The notes under the pieces are model-generated. The model searched no databases and was not told the origin of the DNA. It saw only the letters and a list, made by a program, of their open reading frames with translations. The position numbers and the translations under genes were made by a program. Positions 55,585 through 64,000 of a DNA stretch of 64,000 nt are shown one piece after another; position 1 is the first letter of the stretch; the number at the start of each line of letters is the position of its first letter. Origin of the DNA: Vandammella animalimorsus (GTDB lineage: Bacteria; Pseudomonadota; Gammaproteobacteria; Burkholderiales; Burkholderiaceae_C); assembly GCF_002285285.1 (NCBI RefSeq), contig NZ_NSJF01000002.1, positions 558,001-622,000 of the forward strand, read 5' to 3'.

Positions 55585-58221
55585 TTATGGGTTGGCAGGG
55601 CGGGCCGAATTCTGGCCCGTGGCGGGCAACTCGGCAGCGGGCGGCAGCGTGGTTTGCGTCAAGGGCTTGACCAGATCGGCCAGGTCTTCCTCGCCTGGCA
55701 GCACCGGGCCGCCGCGTTTGATTTCCTCGACGCGGGTGCGCAGCAGATCCTGCATGCGGTCGCGCAGCTCGTTGCCAGCATCGCGCAATTCGTCGCTGGA
55801 GCGGATCACCGTCGGCGTGATGATGACCAGCAGCTCGGTGCGCTCATTGCGCTGGTTGGTGGATCCAAAGGCATGGCGCGCCACCGGGATGTCGACCAGG
55901 CCGGGGATGCCGTCGTTGCCGTTGCGGGTATTTTCCCGGATCAGACCGCCCAGCACGATGGGCTCGCCCGAGCGCACGGCCACCTTGCTGGAGATCTGGC
56001 GCTGCACGAAACTGGGGTTGGTGTCGTCGCCACTGCCGGCCGAGAGCAGGTTGGTGACTTCCTGGTTCACATCCAGGGTCACGATGTCGCCAGCGTTGAC
56101 CGAGGGCGTGACCTGCAGCGACACGCCGGTGTCGCGGTACTGGTAGGTGCGCGAGACGTTCTGGGTGTTGTTCGTGCCCGATGGCGTGGTCAGTGAGCTG
56201 GTGGCAATCGGGATCTGATCGCCCACCAGAATGCTGGCTGTGTGATTGTCCAGCACCAGCAGCGAGGGGCTGGAGAGCATCTTGGCCAGATTGCGTTTGG
56301 CCAGCATTTGCAGCAACGCATTGACGCGGTTGCCGCGCGTGAGCGCATAGGTAAAGGCATGGCCAGTGCCGCCGGCGGCAAAGCGGCCGATGTCCAGCGC
56401 GTTGTCGGTCGGCGGGGTAATGCCTTGCAGCGTGGGCGAGCCGCCCGTGCCACGGAAGCCATCGCCCAGGTTGCCGTTGAAGGCCCAGCGCAGGCCGTAC
56501 TCCAGTTCCTTGGTGAGCGTGACCTCGATGATGCTGGCCTCCAGCAGCACCTGCACGGGCTGCTTGTCCAGGCGCTTGAGCGTGGCCTCGATCTTTTCGT
56601 ACTCCTGGCGCGTGCCCCAGACCAGAATGGCGTTGTTGAGCGGATCGGCGATGACGCGCGCTGCGCCCAGATCCATGGCCACTGGGGCCGTGTTGACGAC
56701 TGGCTGGTTGCTGCCCAGACCGCCGGCGCTCAGGCGATTGTTGCCTCCCAGGCCCGCCCCGGCGCCGAAGCGGCTGTTGGTATTGGCATTGGCAAAGCCA
56801 GTGGTCTGCGTGCTGGCTTGGCTCAGGCCAGGGGCCACGCCGCTGTTGGCAACGGCGCCACCGGCCGAGGGCGTGCCGCCGAAGATGCCTCCCAGCACCT
56901 GGGCCAGGTGCGCGGCCGAGCCATTCTTGACGCCGTAGACGAACAGTTGGGGCTCCACGCTGTCGTTGGGCTGATCCAGGCGCCCGATCCAGGTCTTGAC
57001 CTGCTCCAGATACTGCGCGCGCGGCGTGATGACCATGATGCTGTTGAGCCGCTCCAGCGGCACGATGCGCAGCGAGCCCAGCACCGGCAGAACCTGCGCG
57101 GCAATGGGCGTGGCCGCCTGCGGCTGCTGGCCGCCCGGCTGCGCCTGACGGCCCTGTGCGGCCTGCTGTTGTGCGCGCAGCTGGGCAGCGCGCTGCTGTG
57201 GCGAGAGGTTTTGCTGCCCCGGCGCGGTGGCCGTTGCGCCGCTGCCGCCGGGCGTTTCGCCAGCCAGCACCTGCATGGCTGCTTGCACGTCGGATACAGA
57301 GGCGTACTTGAGCGGGAAGATGCCCACCGACATGCCTTTGAGCAGGTTCACGTCGAAGGTGCGCGCCAGCTCCATCCACCCCTCGGCCTGTGGCCGGGTG
57401 CCGGCCAGCACCAGCAGATTGCGGATGGTGTCCACGCGCAGCAGCGAGCTGTCGCCCATGACAGGCTTGAGGATCTCGGCCATCTCGGCCGCGCCGATGT
57501 ATTCCAGCGGCAGCAGCACGATGCCATAGCCTGGGGGCAGCGGGCCGTAGCCGGTGCCGGCCATGCGCGGCGCGGGCACGATGCCGCGCAGCGCCTCGGG
57601 CGGACCAATGTGGTAGAAGCCGCGGCTGTCCTGCGCGATCAGCAGGCCGTTGGCCAGCAGCGCGGTCTCGAGCAGGGACATGGCCGTGTCCTTGGAGACG
57701 GCCTTGCGGGTCGAGAGCGTCAAAGTGCCGCCAATGGGCTGGTGCAGCACATAGTCGGCTTTGAGGATCTCGCCCATCATGACGTGCACCACCTCGGTGA
57801 TGGGCGCTTCCTCGAAGTTGAATTCACCGGCCTCGCCAGTCAGGGCCACGGCGCGCTTGGGCGGGTTGAGGGTTACGCCTTCGCCTTCGTAGATGCGGAT
57901 CTGCGGCTCAGGCGGGCCATCGTCTTGGCCATTGGCAGCGCGGCCTTCGATGCGGGGATTGGGCCTGGGCGCTTCGCCAGAGACGGCCATGGTCGTGCCC
58001 TGCCAGGCCTGCACCTCTTCTGAATTGGCCTGCACCGTCGTGGCGCTGGCAGAGGCGCTGGCGCTGGTTTGGCCGGTGGCGTTGTCGGCCTGTGGCGGCA
58101 GGTGGCTGCAGGCGAACTGGCTGGCGGCAACGGCCAGACAGGTCCAGACCCAGCGCGCAGTCAGCGGCTGGCGGCCTGGGCCCTGGGGGCGGGGGGCGGA
58201 AGTCAAACGGGACATGGGCAT
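55585..58221 (-). CDS. gspD: type II secretion outer-membrane secretin (cluster 2)
   Basis: A protein of about 878 residues. The signal peptide region is followed by a Cys (SQFACSHLP) and may be lipidated, as in Xanthomonas XpsD. N0-N3 domains come next (FNFEEAPITEVVHVMMGEIL; LPLEYIGAAEMAEILKPV), with Gln- and Gly-rich linkers. The secretin core has VLLEASIIEVTLTKELEYGLRW and LVLDNHTASILVGDQIPI, and ends with VRSGEPIVLGGLIRENTR. The start is uncertain: ATG 58221, 58215 or 58260 all lack a clear Shine-Dalgarno sequence. It is the last T2SS gene of the leftward operon. Confidence 0.93.
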   Translation of the reverse strand: MPMSRLTSAPRPQGPGRQPLTARWVWTCLAVAASQFACSHLPPQADNATGQTSASASASATTVQANSEEVQAWQGTTMAVSGEAPRPNPRIEGRAANGQDDGPPEPQIRIYEGEGVTLNPPKRAVALTGEAGEFNFEEAPITEVVHVMMGEILKADYVLHQPIGGTLTLSTRKAVSKDTAMSLLETALLANGLLIAQDSRGFYHIGPPEALRGIVPAPRMAGTGYGPLPPGYGIVLLPLEYIGAAEMAEILKPVMGDSSLLRVDTIRNLLVLAGTRPQAEGWMELARTFDVNLLKGMSVGIFPLKYASVSDVQAAMQVLAGETPGGSGATATAPGQQNLSPQQRAAQLRAQQQAAQGRQAQPGGQQPQAATPIAAQVLPVLGSLRIVPLERLNSIMVITPRAQYLEQVKTWIGRLDQPNDSVEPQLFVYGVKNGSAAHLAQVLGGIFGGTPSAGGAVANSGVAPGLSQASTQTTGFANANTNSRFGAGAGLGGNNRLSAGGLGSNQPVVNTAPVAMDLGAARVIADPLNNAILVWGTRQEYEKIEATLKRLDKQPVQVLLEASIIEVTLTKELEYGLRWAFNGNLGDGFRGTGGSPTLQGITPPTDNALDIGRFAAGGTGHAFTYALTRGNRVNALLQMLAKRNLAKMLSSPSLLVLDNHTASILVGDQIPIATSSLTTPSGTNNTQNVSRTYQYRDTGVSLQVTPSVNAGDIVTLDVNQEVTNLLSAGSGDDTNPSFVQRQISSKVAVRSGEPIVLGGLIRENTRNGNDGIPGLVDIPVARHAFGSTNQRNERTELLVIITPTVIRSSDELRDAGNELRDRMQDLLRTRVEEIKRGGPVLPGEEDLADLVKPLTQTTLPPAAELPATGQNSARPANP

Positions 58222-58396
58222 GGCGCGCAATCGGCGGCGATCAAATGCAATCGGATCCATTGAAGCAATGGGGCACTGTATTACAGCGGGCGCGTCGGCC
58301 ACCGTGCTGAACAAGCAGCGGGCTTCAATGGCATGAAAAAATCGTTACGAAGTGAGGCGATTCATTGGGCTGTGCGAGGGTGGCATCCATGTGGCG

Positions 58397-59020
58397 TCAA
58401 CGCGGCGGCAGCGGGCGCGGTACTGCGGCAGGCACGGGCGCGATGATCGGGCGCCGGTTGGTGGTGGCCGCGCCCGGCAAGGCAGCGGGGGCTGCCCCTG
58501 CTGCGGCATTGTCCTTGGCCTGCGGGCGGCGGCGCTCGATGCTCAGTATCTTGGCGCTCTGGCCAGAGCGCGTGAAGCGCGCCGAGCGGGCATCCAGGGC
58601 CGAGAGCGTCCAGCCCTCCAGGCTTTGCCCGATGCGCAGCCGCTTGCTCTTGCCCTCGATTTCCACAATCACCACGCCTTGGCCATCCTGGTCGTACACG
58701 CCCAGCAACCGGGCCGAATCAAAGGCCTGGGCCGGCTCGGGCTCTGGCGGTGGCGCGGGCGGAGTCTGGGGCGGCGGCGCTGGATCAGGCCATTTGCGCT
58801 CGAGCTCGAACAGCGGTTTTTGCGTGATCGTCGGGTAATCGGCCAGTTGCAGCTGGCCTGGCAGCGCCGCGCCTTGCAGGGCCGAGGTGTAATCCGGCGC
58901 GATGGCCGGCGGCGCAGTCCAGCGCGAGCGGCCCCAGAGCAGCCAAGCCAATGCCAGGGCCAGTGCCAGCACCAAGTTCAGCAGCCAGAGCAGCGCGATC
59001 GGAGAACGACGTGTGTTCAT
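58397..59020 (-). CDS. gspN: XpsN/GspC-like inner-membrane T2SS protein (cluster 2)
   Basis: A protein of 207 residues. One N-terminal transmembrane helix (LLWLLNLVLALALALAWLLW) is followed by KPLFELERKW, a Pro-rich linker, and a GspC-type homology region (LLGVYDQDGQGVVIVEIEGKSKRLRIG, WTLSALDARSARF). In Xanthomonas, XpsN between xpsM and xpsD does the work of GspC, and this gene has the same position and domain. The gspN symbol follows that convention; it is not like the Klebsiella PulN protein. It overlaps gspM by ATGA. Confidence 0.78.
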   Translation of the reverse strand: MNTRRSPIALLWLLNLVLALALALAWLLWGRSRWTAPPAIAPDYTSALQGAALPGQLQLADYPTITQKPLFELERKWPDPAPPPQTPPAPPPEPEPAQAFDSARLLGVYDQDGQGVVIVEIEGKSKRLRIGQSLEGWTLSALDARSARFTRSGQSAKILSIERRRPQAKDNAAAGAAPAALPGAATTNRRPIIAPVPAAVPRPLPPR

Positions 59021-59604
59021 GCGGCGCGCCTCCAGACGAAAAAGCGGGCTTGCACAATGAGTTGGATGGGGTCGTAAGGGCTGAGTTTGCGCCCAGCCTG
59101 CAGCGAGATGGAGGCGATCTGAATGGTGGGCCGCTGGGCCGAGAGAGCCACCAGCCCCTGGCGCAGGCTTTGGAGGTTGCCTTCCATGCGCACTTCCACG
59201 GGGATGGCCAGCAGATGGCCTTCCTGCTCTTCCTCGGGCAGCACTTGGCTGCTTTGGATGACCATTTGCGTGCCGGAGAACGCAGCGCGCAGCTTTTGCT
59301 GGATGTCGGTGCCGATCTGGCCGGTGTCGCGCTCGGCCGGGTAGGTGTAGGCATCGAGCAGCTGGGTGCTGCGCTGCAAGGCCTGCTGCATTTGCGCTTC
59401 GGATTGCGTGATGCCCAGTAGGCGCTGATAGCGCGGGCCAACGTCGGCCAGGGTCTGCTGGGCCCAGAGGTGTTTTTTCACTACGTAGGCGCCGCCGGCA
59501 AGCAGCGCGGCCAGCACCAGCAGGCTAGTGAGCAGTTGCAGCAGGCTGTCCTTGGAGAGGCGGCGCTGCGCGAATGGGATCGTAGTTGGTTGGGCGACGC
59601 TCAC
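59017..59604 (-). CDS. gspM: type II secretion protein M (cluster 2)
   Basis: A protein of 195 residues. One transmembrane helix (about 20-45, SLLVLAALLAGGAYVVKK) is preceded by a short cytoplasmic N-terminus. The periplasmic part has a helical region and a ferredoxin-like domain with EVRMEGNLQSLRQGLVAL. It pairs with GspL. It overlaps gspL and gspN by 4 nt on either side. Confidence 0.85.
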   Translation of the reverse strand: MSVAQPTTIPFAQRRLSKDSLLQLLTSLLVLAALLAGGAYVVKKHLWAQQTLADVGPRYQRLLGITQSEAQMQQALQRSTQLLDAYTYPAERDTGQIGTDIQQKLRAAFSGTQMVIQSSQVLPEEEQEGHLLAIPVEVRMEGNLQSLRQGLVALSAQRPTIQIASISLQAGRKLSPYDPIQLIVQARFFVWRRAA

Positions 59605-61160
59605 TGCGCGTTTCCTCCTTCAGCGGGCTCGTCCAAAGCCTCGGCCTCGGCGTCTGCCTCGGCAGGCGCGTTGCCATCTGCTGGCGCTGTGGGCGCAGGC
59701 TCAGTCACCGGCGCCGTAGCGCTGCTGCCAGCGGCAGGCGACTGGCCAACGCCGGGCATGTTGGCTGGGACGGGGGTGTTCGGCGAGGCGCCGGGCAGGG
59801 CCAGCGCCGGGGCCGGAGCGATGGCGCCCGGGGCCACGTCGCTCTGGCCTTGCGGGCTGCGGCTGGCCGAAGGCGGCGTCACGCCTGCGTCCATCGGGGC
59901 AGCTGGGGGCGATGCCGGGCTGGGCGCAGGTGCGGCCGTGCTGGCTGCACCTGCGGCGGCATCGGGCTGGGGGATGGGCGCAGCGGCTGGCTCGGCCTGT
60001 GCGGCCTGTGGCGTTGTCTCAGGCAGGGGCTCGGGCGTGTAGCCGGTGTTCAGCGCCCCGGGCGCCAGGCGCATCTGCACGGAGAAGCGCTCCTTGTCGG
60101 CCCGTGGCACGACCTGCACTGGGCGTGTGGTGCGCACCTCGGCAAACGCCTCATGCTCGCTGAGCAGTTGGATGATGGCGGCAGCGTTGCCGGCCTCGGC
60201 GGTCAGGTCGATGGCCTCGCCGTCCCATTTGAGCTCCAGCGCCGAAACGTCATTGGGCAGCAGCTTGCTCAGCAGCTCGATGACCTCTGCCGGGTTGACG
60301 CGCCGCGCCATCTGGCTTTGGATGTGGGTGGCGCTCTCCAGCGCGCTCATCAGCACCGTGCGCTCGCCGTCCTGGCGGCTGGCCTGAGCCAGCAGCGCGT
60401 GATAGGCCTGATTGGCCTCGATGGCCTGGTTGCGCAGCCGCCAGGTGGGCGTGACGGCCAGGGCCGTCAGCAGCGCGGCGGCCAGCAGCAGGGCCAGCCA
60501 GGTGCGCTGGCGCCGGGCATTGATGGCCTGCTGGGCAATGCCCTCGGCAAAGCCTTGCAGCACGATGGGGCGGCCGCCCTGCGGCGCGAAGGCCCAAAGC
60601 TCGCTGCGCTCCAAGGGCCAGGCGGCAGGCAGGGCTGCTGCACCAGCATGGGCGGGCGGGCGCTGGCGCAGCCCGTCCAGGTATTGCTGAATGTGCTGAC
60701 GCGCGCCAAAGACCGCCTGGATCTGCCGTGCGGCGCTGTGGCTGCTCACAGGCTGTTCGCTGAAGCCCCAGATGAGCTCGTCTGCAGGAAAGGGGCTGCT
60801 GCTGGCGATGTCCAGCTCCACAGCCTGGCGGATTTGGGCCGCAGGCAGGTCTGGCAGCGTCAGGCTGCGGCGCAGCAGCAGCGCTTCGGGCAGCTCGATG
60901 GCCCACAGCGGTGTATGGCTGGCGCGTTCGGGGCGTTCCTCAGGGCGCAGGCGGCCATCCTGCCAGCGCGCCAGACTGCCATCGGCACGCAGCAATTGGT
61001 AGCTGGGCGCCAGCTCAAACCAGCGCAGCGGCGCACGCTGGTGCAACTGCTTCATGGCCTGAAGCCAGTCCCGGCCGATGGTGCGCAGGTCCAGGCCGAA
61101 CAGCACCCAGGGTGAATCTTGCGGCTTTTCGGGCGGGGTGGAAGAGGGCGGTGCACTCAT
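59601..61160 (-). CDS. gspL: type II secretion protein L, PilMN-like (cluster 2)
   Basis: A protein of 519 residues. The cytoplasmic half (about 1-240) has the actin-like PilM/GspL pattern, in part LTLPDLPAAQIRQAVELDI. A transmembrane helix (LALLLAAALLTALAV) lies at about 245-262. A PilN/ferredoxin-like periplasmic domain follows with LLSKLLPNDVSALELKWDGEAIDL. A Pro/Ala/Ser-rich tail of about 130 residues closes it and probably is disordered. It recruits the GspE ATPase. It lies 49 nt downstream of gspK. Confidence 0.88.
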   Translation of the reverse strand: MSAPPSSTPPEKPQDSPWVLFGLDLRTIGRDWLQAMKQLHQRAPLRWFELAPSYQLLRADGSLARWQDGRLRPEERPERASHTPLWAIELPEALLLRRSLTLPDLPAAQIRQAVELDIASSSPFPADELIWGFSEQPVSSHSAARQIQAVFGARQHIQQYLDGLRQRPPAHAGAAALPAAWPLERSELWAFAPQGGRPIVLQGFAEGIAQQAINARRQRTWLALLLAAALLTALAVTPTWRLRNQAIEANQAYHALLAQASRQDGERTVLMSALESATHIQSQMARRVNPAEVIELLSKLLPNDVSALELKWDGEAIDLTAEAGNAAAIIQLLSEHEAFAEVRTTRPVQVVPRADKERFSVQMRLAPGALNTGYTPEPLPETTPQAAQAEPAAAPIPQPDAAAGAASTAAPAPSPASPPAAPMDAGVTPPSASRSPQGQSDVAPGAIAPAPALALPGASPNTPVPANMPGVGQSPAAGSSATAPVTEPAPTAPADGNAPAEADAEAEALDEPAEGGNAQ

Positions 61161-61209
61161 GCGGGCTATGGGGAAACGACAGACCGAAAACAGGATGTGG
61201 CAGGGGGCT

Positions 61210-62034
61210 TCAGGGCGCAGCGGCATTGGCGCTGGCCACGCGGATGCGGCTGTCCAGCACCTGCCAATACAGACCACTGCGTTGCGCAAAGTGGCTCACG
61301 CGCATATCGCGTGTGAGTTCAAAGGTGGCGCCCTCCTGCGGCACCAGGGCGGTAAAGCGGAAAAACAGCTGGATGCGTTCCATGCGTTGCGCCTCACCCG
61401 CTGGCGCGGTATCGCCTGGCTGCAGGCCAAACAAGGCGCGCAGTGAGTCCGGGCTGGAGCGCAAATCCAGGTTGCCGTAGCGCAGGCTGGCGGTCACAAA
61501 GCCCGCCACTCTAGCATAGAGCGCGTAGTGCATGCCGGGCACTTGCAGCAGGTCTTCGGGGGCCTCGATGCCGCGCGCGATGCCGCTGCTGGTGGGCTCG
61601 TCGCGCCACTGCACGATGCGCGCAGCCAGCTCCTGCGCGGCAGCGCCGTTCAGGCCGCCGATGCGCTCGAGCAGCAGCGCCAGCAGCTCGGGCGGCGCGC
61701 TGGTCAGGTTAATGAAGCCGTGCAGGCCTTGAATGCGCACCGGGATGCTGGCGCCGCCGTATTGCACAGTCAGCTCGAACTGGCCTTGCTGCGGGTTCTC
61801 CTGGGCGAGCAGGTCGGCCTGCTGCGCGGCCAGGGCAATGGCGGCTTCGCCCAGGGCCTGGGCCTGCAGGCGTTGGCGTTCCAGCGCGGTGGTCTTGATC
61901 TCCGAGCGCACTGACTGCACCAGGCCGACGGTGATGACGCTCATGATGGCCACGACCCAGAGCACGGCAATCAGCGCGAAGCCGCGTGTGCGCCCCCAAG
62001 AGAGGCGATTACATCGGATGCGAATAAGAGGCAT
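61210..62034 (-). CDS. gspK: type II secretion minor pseudopilin K (cluster 2)
   Basis: A protein of 274 residues, shorter than the 365 of cluster 1. The prepilin-type start RGFALIAVLWVVAIMSVIT is of the GspK kind. The LHGFINLTSAPPELLALLLERIGG segment is the conserved alpha-domain part. It lies 12 nt after gspJ. Low similarity to the cluster 1 GspK is visible outside the N-terminus. Confidence 0.87.
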   Translation of the reverse strand: MPLIRIRCNRLSWGRTRGFALIAVLWVVAIMSVITVGLVQSVRSEIKTTALERQRLQAQALGEAAIALAAQQADLLAQENPQQGQFELTVQYGGASIPVRIQGLHGFINLTSAPPELLALLLERIGGLNGAAAQELAARIVQWRDEPTSSGIARGIEAPEDLLQVPGMHYALYARVAGFVTASLRYGNLDLRSSPDSLRALFGLQPGDTAPAGEAQRMERIQLFFRFTALVPQEGATFELTRDMRVSHFAQRSGLYWQVLDSRIRVASANAAAP

Positions 62035-62046
62035 ATGGCGTGTATG

Positions 62047-62712
62047 TTATCGACCACCACCAGTTGTCACGCTGTTGTCCACTTGCGAGGCTGCGCCCGG
62101 GCGACGCAGCGCAATGATCTTGACCGGCAGCGCCAGCTGCGTGGTGTGCATCTCCAGCATGACGTGCGAGGGCAGCTGGAAGGGGAAGCGCCATTGCTCG
62201 GCCCAGGCGATGGCGTCCTGCTCCTCGCCGCGATAGCGGATGGCGAAGTGGCTCAGGTCGTTGAGCAACACGCGCGATTGCATCTGGCTGGGCTCGGGCA
62301 GCTGGGGCAGGTCTTGCCAGGGCATGAAGCGCAGCACCAGGGCTTGGCCCTGCTCGGTGGGCTCGGCGGCGAGCTGGAAGAAGTGCTGCCCGCCCATGCC
62401 GTAGCGCGCGGGCATGATGCCGATCCAGCGGATGCGCTGGGCATCGCCCTCGAACCAGTAGCGCGACTCGTTTTCATGGCGCACGCCAGGGCGGCGGCGC
62501 ATCACCACATGGCCCAGGGTTTGCTCGAGAAAGTGCATGGCGCTGCGCAACTGGCTGGCGCGGTCCAGGCGCGCGTCGATGCGCGTCTCGGTCTGCGCCA
62601 GGCTGTAGAAGGACGAGCCCAGGCCCAGCATCACCAGGCCCAGCAAGGCCATCACCACCAGCATTTCCAGCAGCGTGAAGCCGTGCGCCATGCCGCGAGC
62701 CATGCGCTTCAT
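62047..62712 (-). CDS. gspJ: type II secretion minor pseudopilin J (cluster 2)
   Basis: A protein of 221 residues. The short leader MKRMARGMAHG is cut before FTLLEMLVVMALLGL (Glu+5). The GspJ pattern LRSAMHFLEQTLGHVV is followed by EGDAQRIRWIGIMPARYG. It overlaps gspI by 4 nt. It lacks the Gly-rich insertion seen in the cluster 1 paralogue. Confidence 0.9.
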   Translation of the reverse strand: MKRMARGMAHGFTLLEMLVVMALLGLVMLGLGSSFYSLAQTETRIDARLDRASQLRSAMHFLEQTLGHVVMRRRPGVRHENESRYWFEGDAQRIRWIGIMPARYGMGGQHFFQLAAEPTEQGQALVLRFMPWQDLPQLPEPSQMQSRVLLNDLSHFAIRYRGEEQDAIAWAEQWRFPFQLPSHVMLEMHTTQLALPVKIIALRRPGAASQVDNSVTTGGGR

Positions 62713-63167
62713 TGCGGCGCTCCTGCGTCATCAGGCAGTGCGTTGGCGCTGCCATCGAGGTAGCGCTGCGGCCGCAGCGTGGACAGGGCGATGACGCGCT
62801 CGTGCTCGCCGTCGCGCCAGGACACGCGGATGTTCAGCTCGTGCAGCGGCACCACGCTGAGGTGCTGCTGTTGTGGCGCGGTGGCGTAGGGCTGGCTGCT
62901 GACCTGCCAGTCGAAGCCGCCGGACTGGCCCTGGGCGTTCCAGCCCGATTCGGGCAAGGCGTCGTGGGCGCTCAGCAGCGACTGCGCCAGCATGGTGGCG
63001 CGTTGGTATTGGCCGCTGATGGCCACGGCCTGGGTGTTGCTGCCCAGCGTGCGGTACAGCAGCGCCAGCGCCAGCGCCATGATGAACAGCGCCACCAGCA
63101 CTTCGATCAGCGTAAAGCCTGTCGCAACGCGGGCCGGGCTCGAGTGAATCGAACGGCGGGCATTCAT
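62709..63167 (-). CDS. gspI: type II secretion minor pseudopilin I (cluster 2)
   Basis: A protein of 152 residues. The cleavage region is TGFTLIEVLVALFIMALALALLY, of which FTLIE gives Glu+5. ATG 63167 overlaps the gspH stop as ATGA. The GspI segment QRATMLAQSLLSAHDAL follows. The longer open frame upstream lies inside gspH and is not used. Confidence 0.9.
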   Translation of the reverse strand: MNARRSIHSSPARVATGFTLIEVLVALFIMALALALLYRTLGSNTQAVAISGQYQRATMLAQSLLSAHDALPESGWNAQGQSGGFDWQVSSQPYATAPQQQHLSVVPLHELNIRVSWRDGEHERVIALSTLRPQRYLDGSANALPDDAGAPQ

Positions 63168-63658
63168 GGCAGCAGCGGCTCCTGCGTAATGTCGCCGGTG
63201 AGCCAGTCCACGCGCAGCCGCGTGCCATCGCCATTGGGGCGCAGCAGCTCGATGCTGCCGCCGGTGGAGCCGCCTTCGGGCAGGAACCAAATGGCGGCCA
63301 CCTCACGCCCGGCCTGCGGGTCCAGCTCGGCCACGGTGGTGCGCAGCTCCAACCCCTCGGGCAGGGTGTAGCTGCGCGGGCCCAGGTTGAACTGCCTGCT
63401 GCGCAAATCGAGCGTGAAGTGCGTCACCGTGCCGCTGCTGTAGGCCTCGTCGCGCAGCGTGCGCAGTGAAGTCCAGAGGCTGCGCACCGCATCGCGGTAT
63501 TGCGCGCCTTCGTGGATGCGGGTGTAGGCCAGCGGCACCAGCGCCGCCATCAGCCCGGCGATGGCGATGACCACCAGCAGCTCGATGAGCGTGAAGCCGC
63601 GCTGCCGCCTGCGCAGTGCGCGCGGCCAAGGGGCGAGGTGCAGGACAGGGCGGAGCAA
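63164..63658 (-). CDS. gspH: type II secretion minor pseudopilin H (cluster 2)
   Basis: A protein of about 164 residues. RGFTLIELLVVIAIAGLMAAL is the prepilin motif and helix; the rest fits a GspH globular domain (YSSGTVTHFTLDLRSRQFNLG). The start is a TTG with no clear Shine-Dalgarno sequence and no in-frame ATG or GTG nearby, so the N-terminus is uncertain. It is 72 nt downstream of gspG. Confidence 0.85.
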   Translation of the reverse strand: MLRPVLHLAPWPRALRRRQRGFTLIELLVVIAIAGLMAALVPLAYTRIHEGAQYRDAVRSLWTSLRTLRDEAYSSGTVTHFTLDLRSRQFNLGPRSYTLPEGLELRTTVAELDPQAGREVAAIWFLPEGGSTGGSIELLRPNGDGTRLRVDWLTGDITQEPLLP

Positions 63659-63730
63659 GAGCTTGTGGCCTGAATCAATGCCGGATGGGATGCCAGAAGC
63701 TGCGGCTGTGGCAGCTTGGGCAGGCGCTTA

Positions 63731-64000
63731 TCACTTGGCGTTGCTGATGTCGGCGTTTTCCCCCTCGCCGCCGGGCGCGCCGTCACCGCCGTAGCTCATG
63801 ATCTGCACGCCGCCATTGGGGCCAGGGTTGCTGTAGACGTAGGGCTTGCCCCAGGGGTCGCTGGGCACGCCGCCGCGCAGATAAGGGCCGTTCCAGATGG
63901 CCACGCCGCCCGGGCGCGTGACCAGGGCCTGCAGGCCCTCGCTGGAAGTGGGGTAGCGCCCCACTTCGAGCTTGAACACGTCCAGGGCTTTTTCGATCTC
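63731..64000 (-). CDS. gspG: type II secretion major pseudopilin G (cluster 2), 5' part beyond the window
   Basis: The last 89 codons of a GspG. EVGRYPTSSEGLQALVTRP, YLRGGVPSDPWGKPY and the calcium-site end MSYGGDGAPGGEGENADI are all present. The N-terminal prepilin motif lies past base 64000. The order suggests gspE and gspF lie further upstream, as in xps operons, but this cannot be seen. Confidence 0.93.
   Translation of the reverse strand, partial: EIEKALDVFKLEVGRYPTSSEGLQALVTRPGGVAIWNGPYLRGGVPSDPWGKPYVYSNPGPNGGVQIMSYGGDGAPGGEGENADISNAK

Overview
The window is a high-GC chromosomal segment that reads as a betaproteobacterium of the order Burkholderiales, most likely Comamonadaceae. The pointers are the lptA-lptB-rpoN block, gatCAB opposite mreBCD-mrdA, two Bug-type (tripartite tricarboxylate) binding proteins, two sets of type II secretion pseudopilins, and very GC-rich third codon positions. 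The assignment rests on gene content and style, not on a marker gene. I see no insertion sequence, prophage, integrase or CRISPR array.

Layout. 0-16.9 kb: end of an M48 protease; a leftward block lptA-lptB-rpoN-RNA methyltransferase; metG; a branched-chain amino acid binding protein; a crotonase; a DMT exporter; a Nudix-TusA fusion; cysM; tRNA-Leu(CAA); an orphan XRE regulator; an epoxide-hydrolase-like enzyme preceded by a 9-bp tandem repeat; a second DMT exporter; an acyl-CoA dehydrogenase. 17-18.6 kb: an AT-richer GT-C-like membrane glycosyltransferase. 18.6-22.9 kb: gspC facing gspGHIJK, a partial type II secretion cluster with a long inverted repeat in the divergent gap. 23.2-30.3 kb: a carboxylate/acyl-CoA degradation cluster (FadB-like protein, enoyl-CoA hydratase, CaiB/BaiF CoA-transferase, two Bug binding proteins, an NTF2-like protein). 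30.4-34.6 kb: gatC-gatA-DUF3800-gatB with a candidate small RNA antisense to the gatB leader. 34.9-39.5 kb: mreB-mreC-mreD-mrdA (cell shape).

39.6-47 kb: a DJ-1/PfpI protein, a two-component system, and, divergent from it, a four-gene operon: a LolD/MacB-type ATPase, an FtsX-type permease, a LolA-like carrier and a putative outer-membrane beta-barrel. Together these look like a regulated, Lol-like trans-envelope pathway. 47-51.9 kb: a TSUP exporter, a 3-hydroxyisobutyryl-CoA hydrolase, and a polyamine pair (carboxynorspermidine decarboxylase and synthase) behind a 490-nt leader with a 34-codon ORF and two terminator-like hairpins. 52-55 kb: a yqjD-yqjE-yqjK-like stress membrane operon and an M20 peptidase. 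55.1-64 kb: a lipoprotein and a second, fuller type II secretion operon in Xps-type order (gspG-H-I-J-K-L-M-N-D), running off the right edge inside gspG.

Where a gene start differs from the longest open frame, I chose it by Shine-Dalgarno position, signal peptide or stop/start overlap and say so. Functions rest on motif recognition alone; no database search was available.
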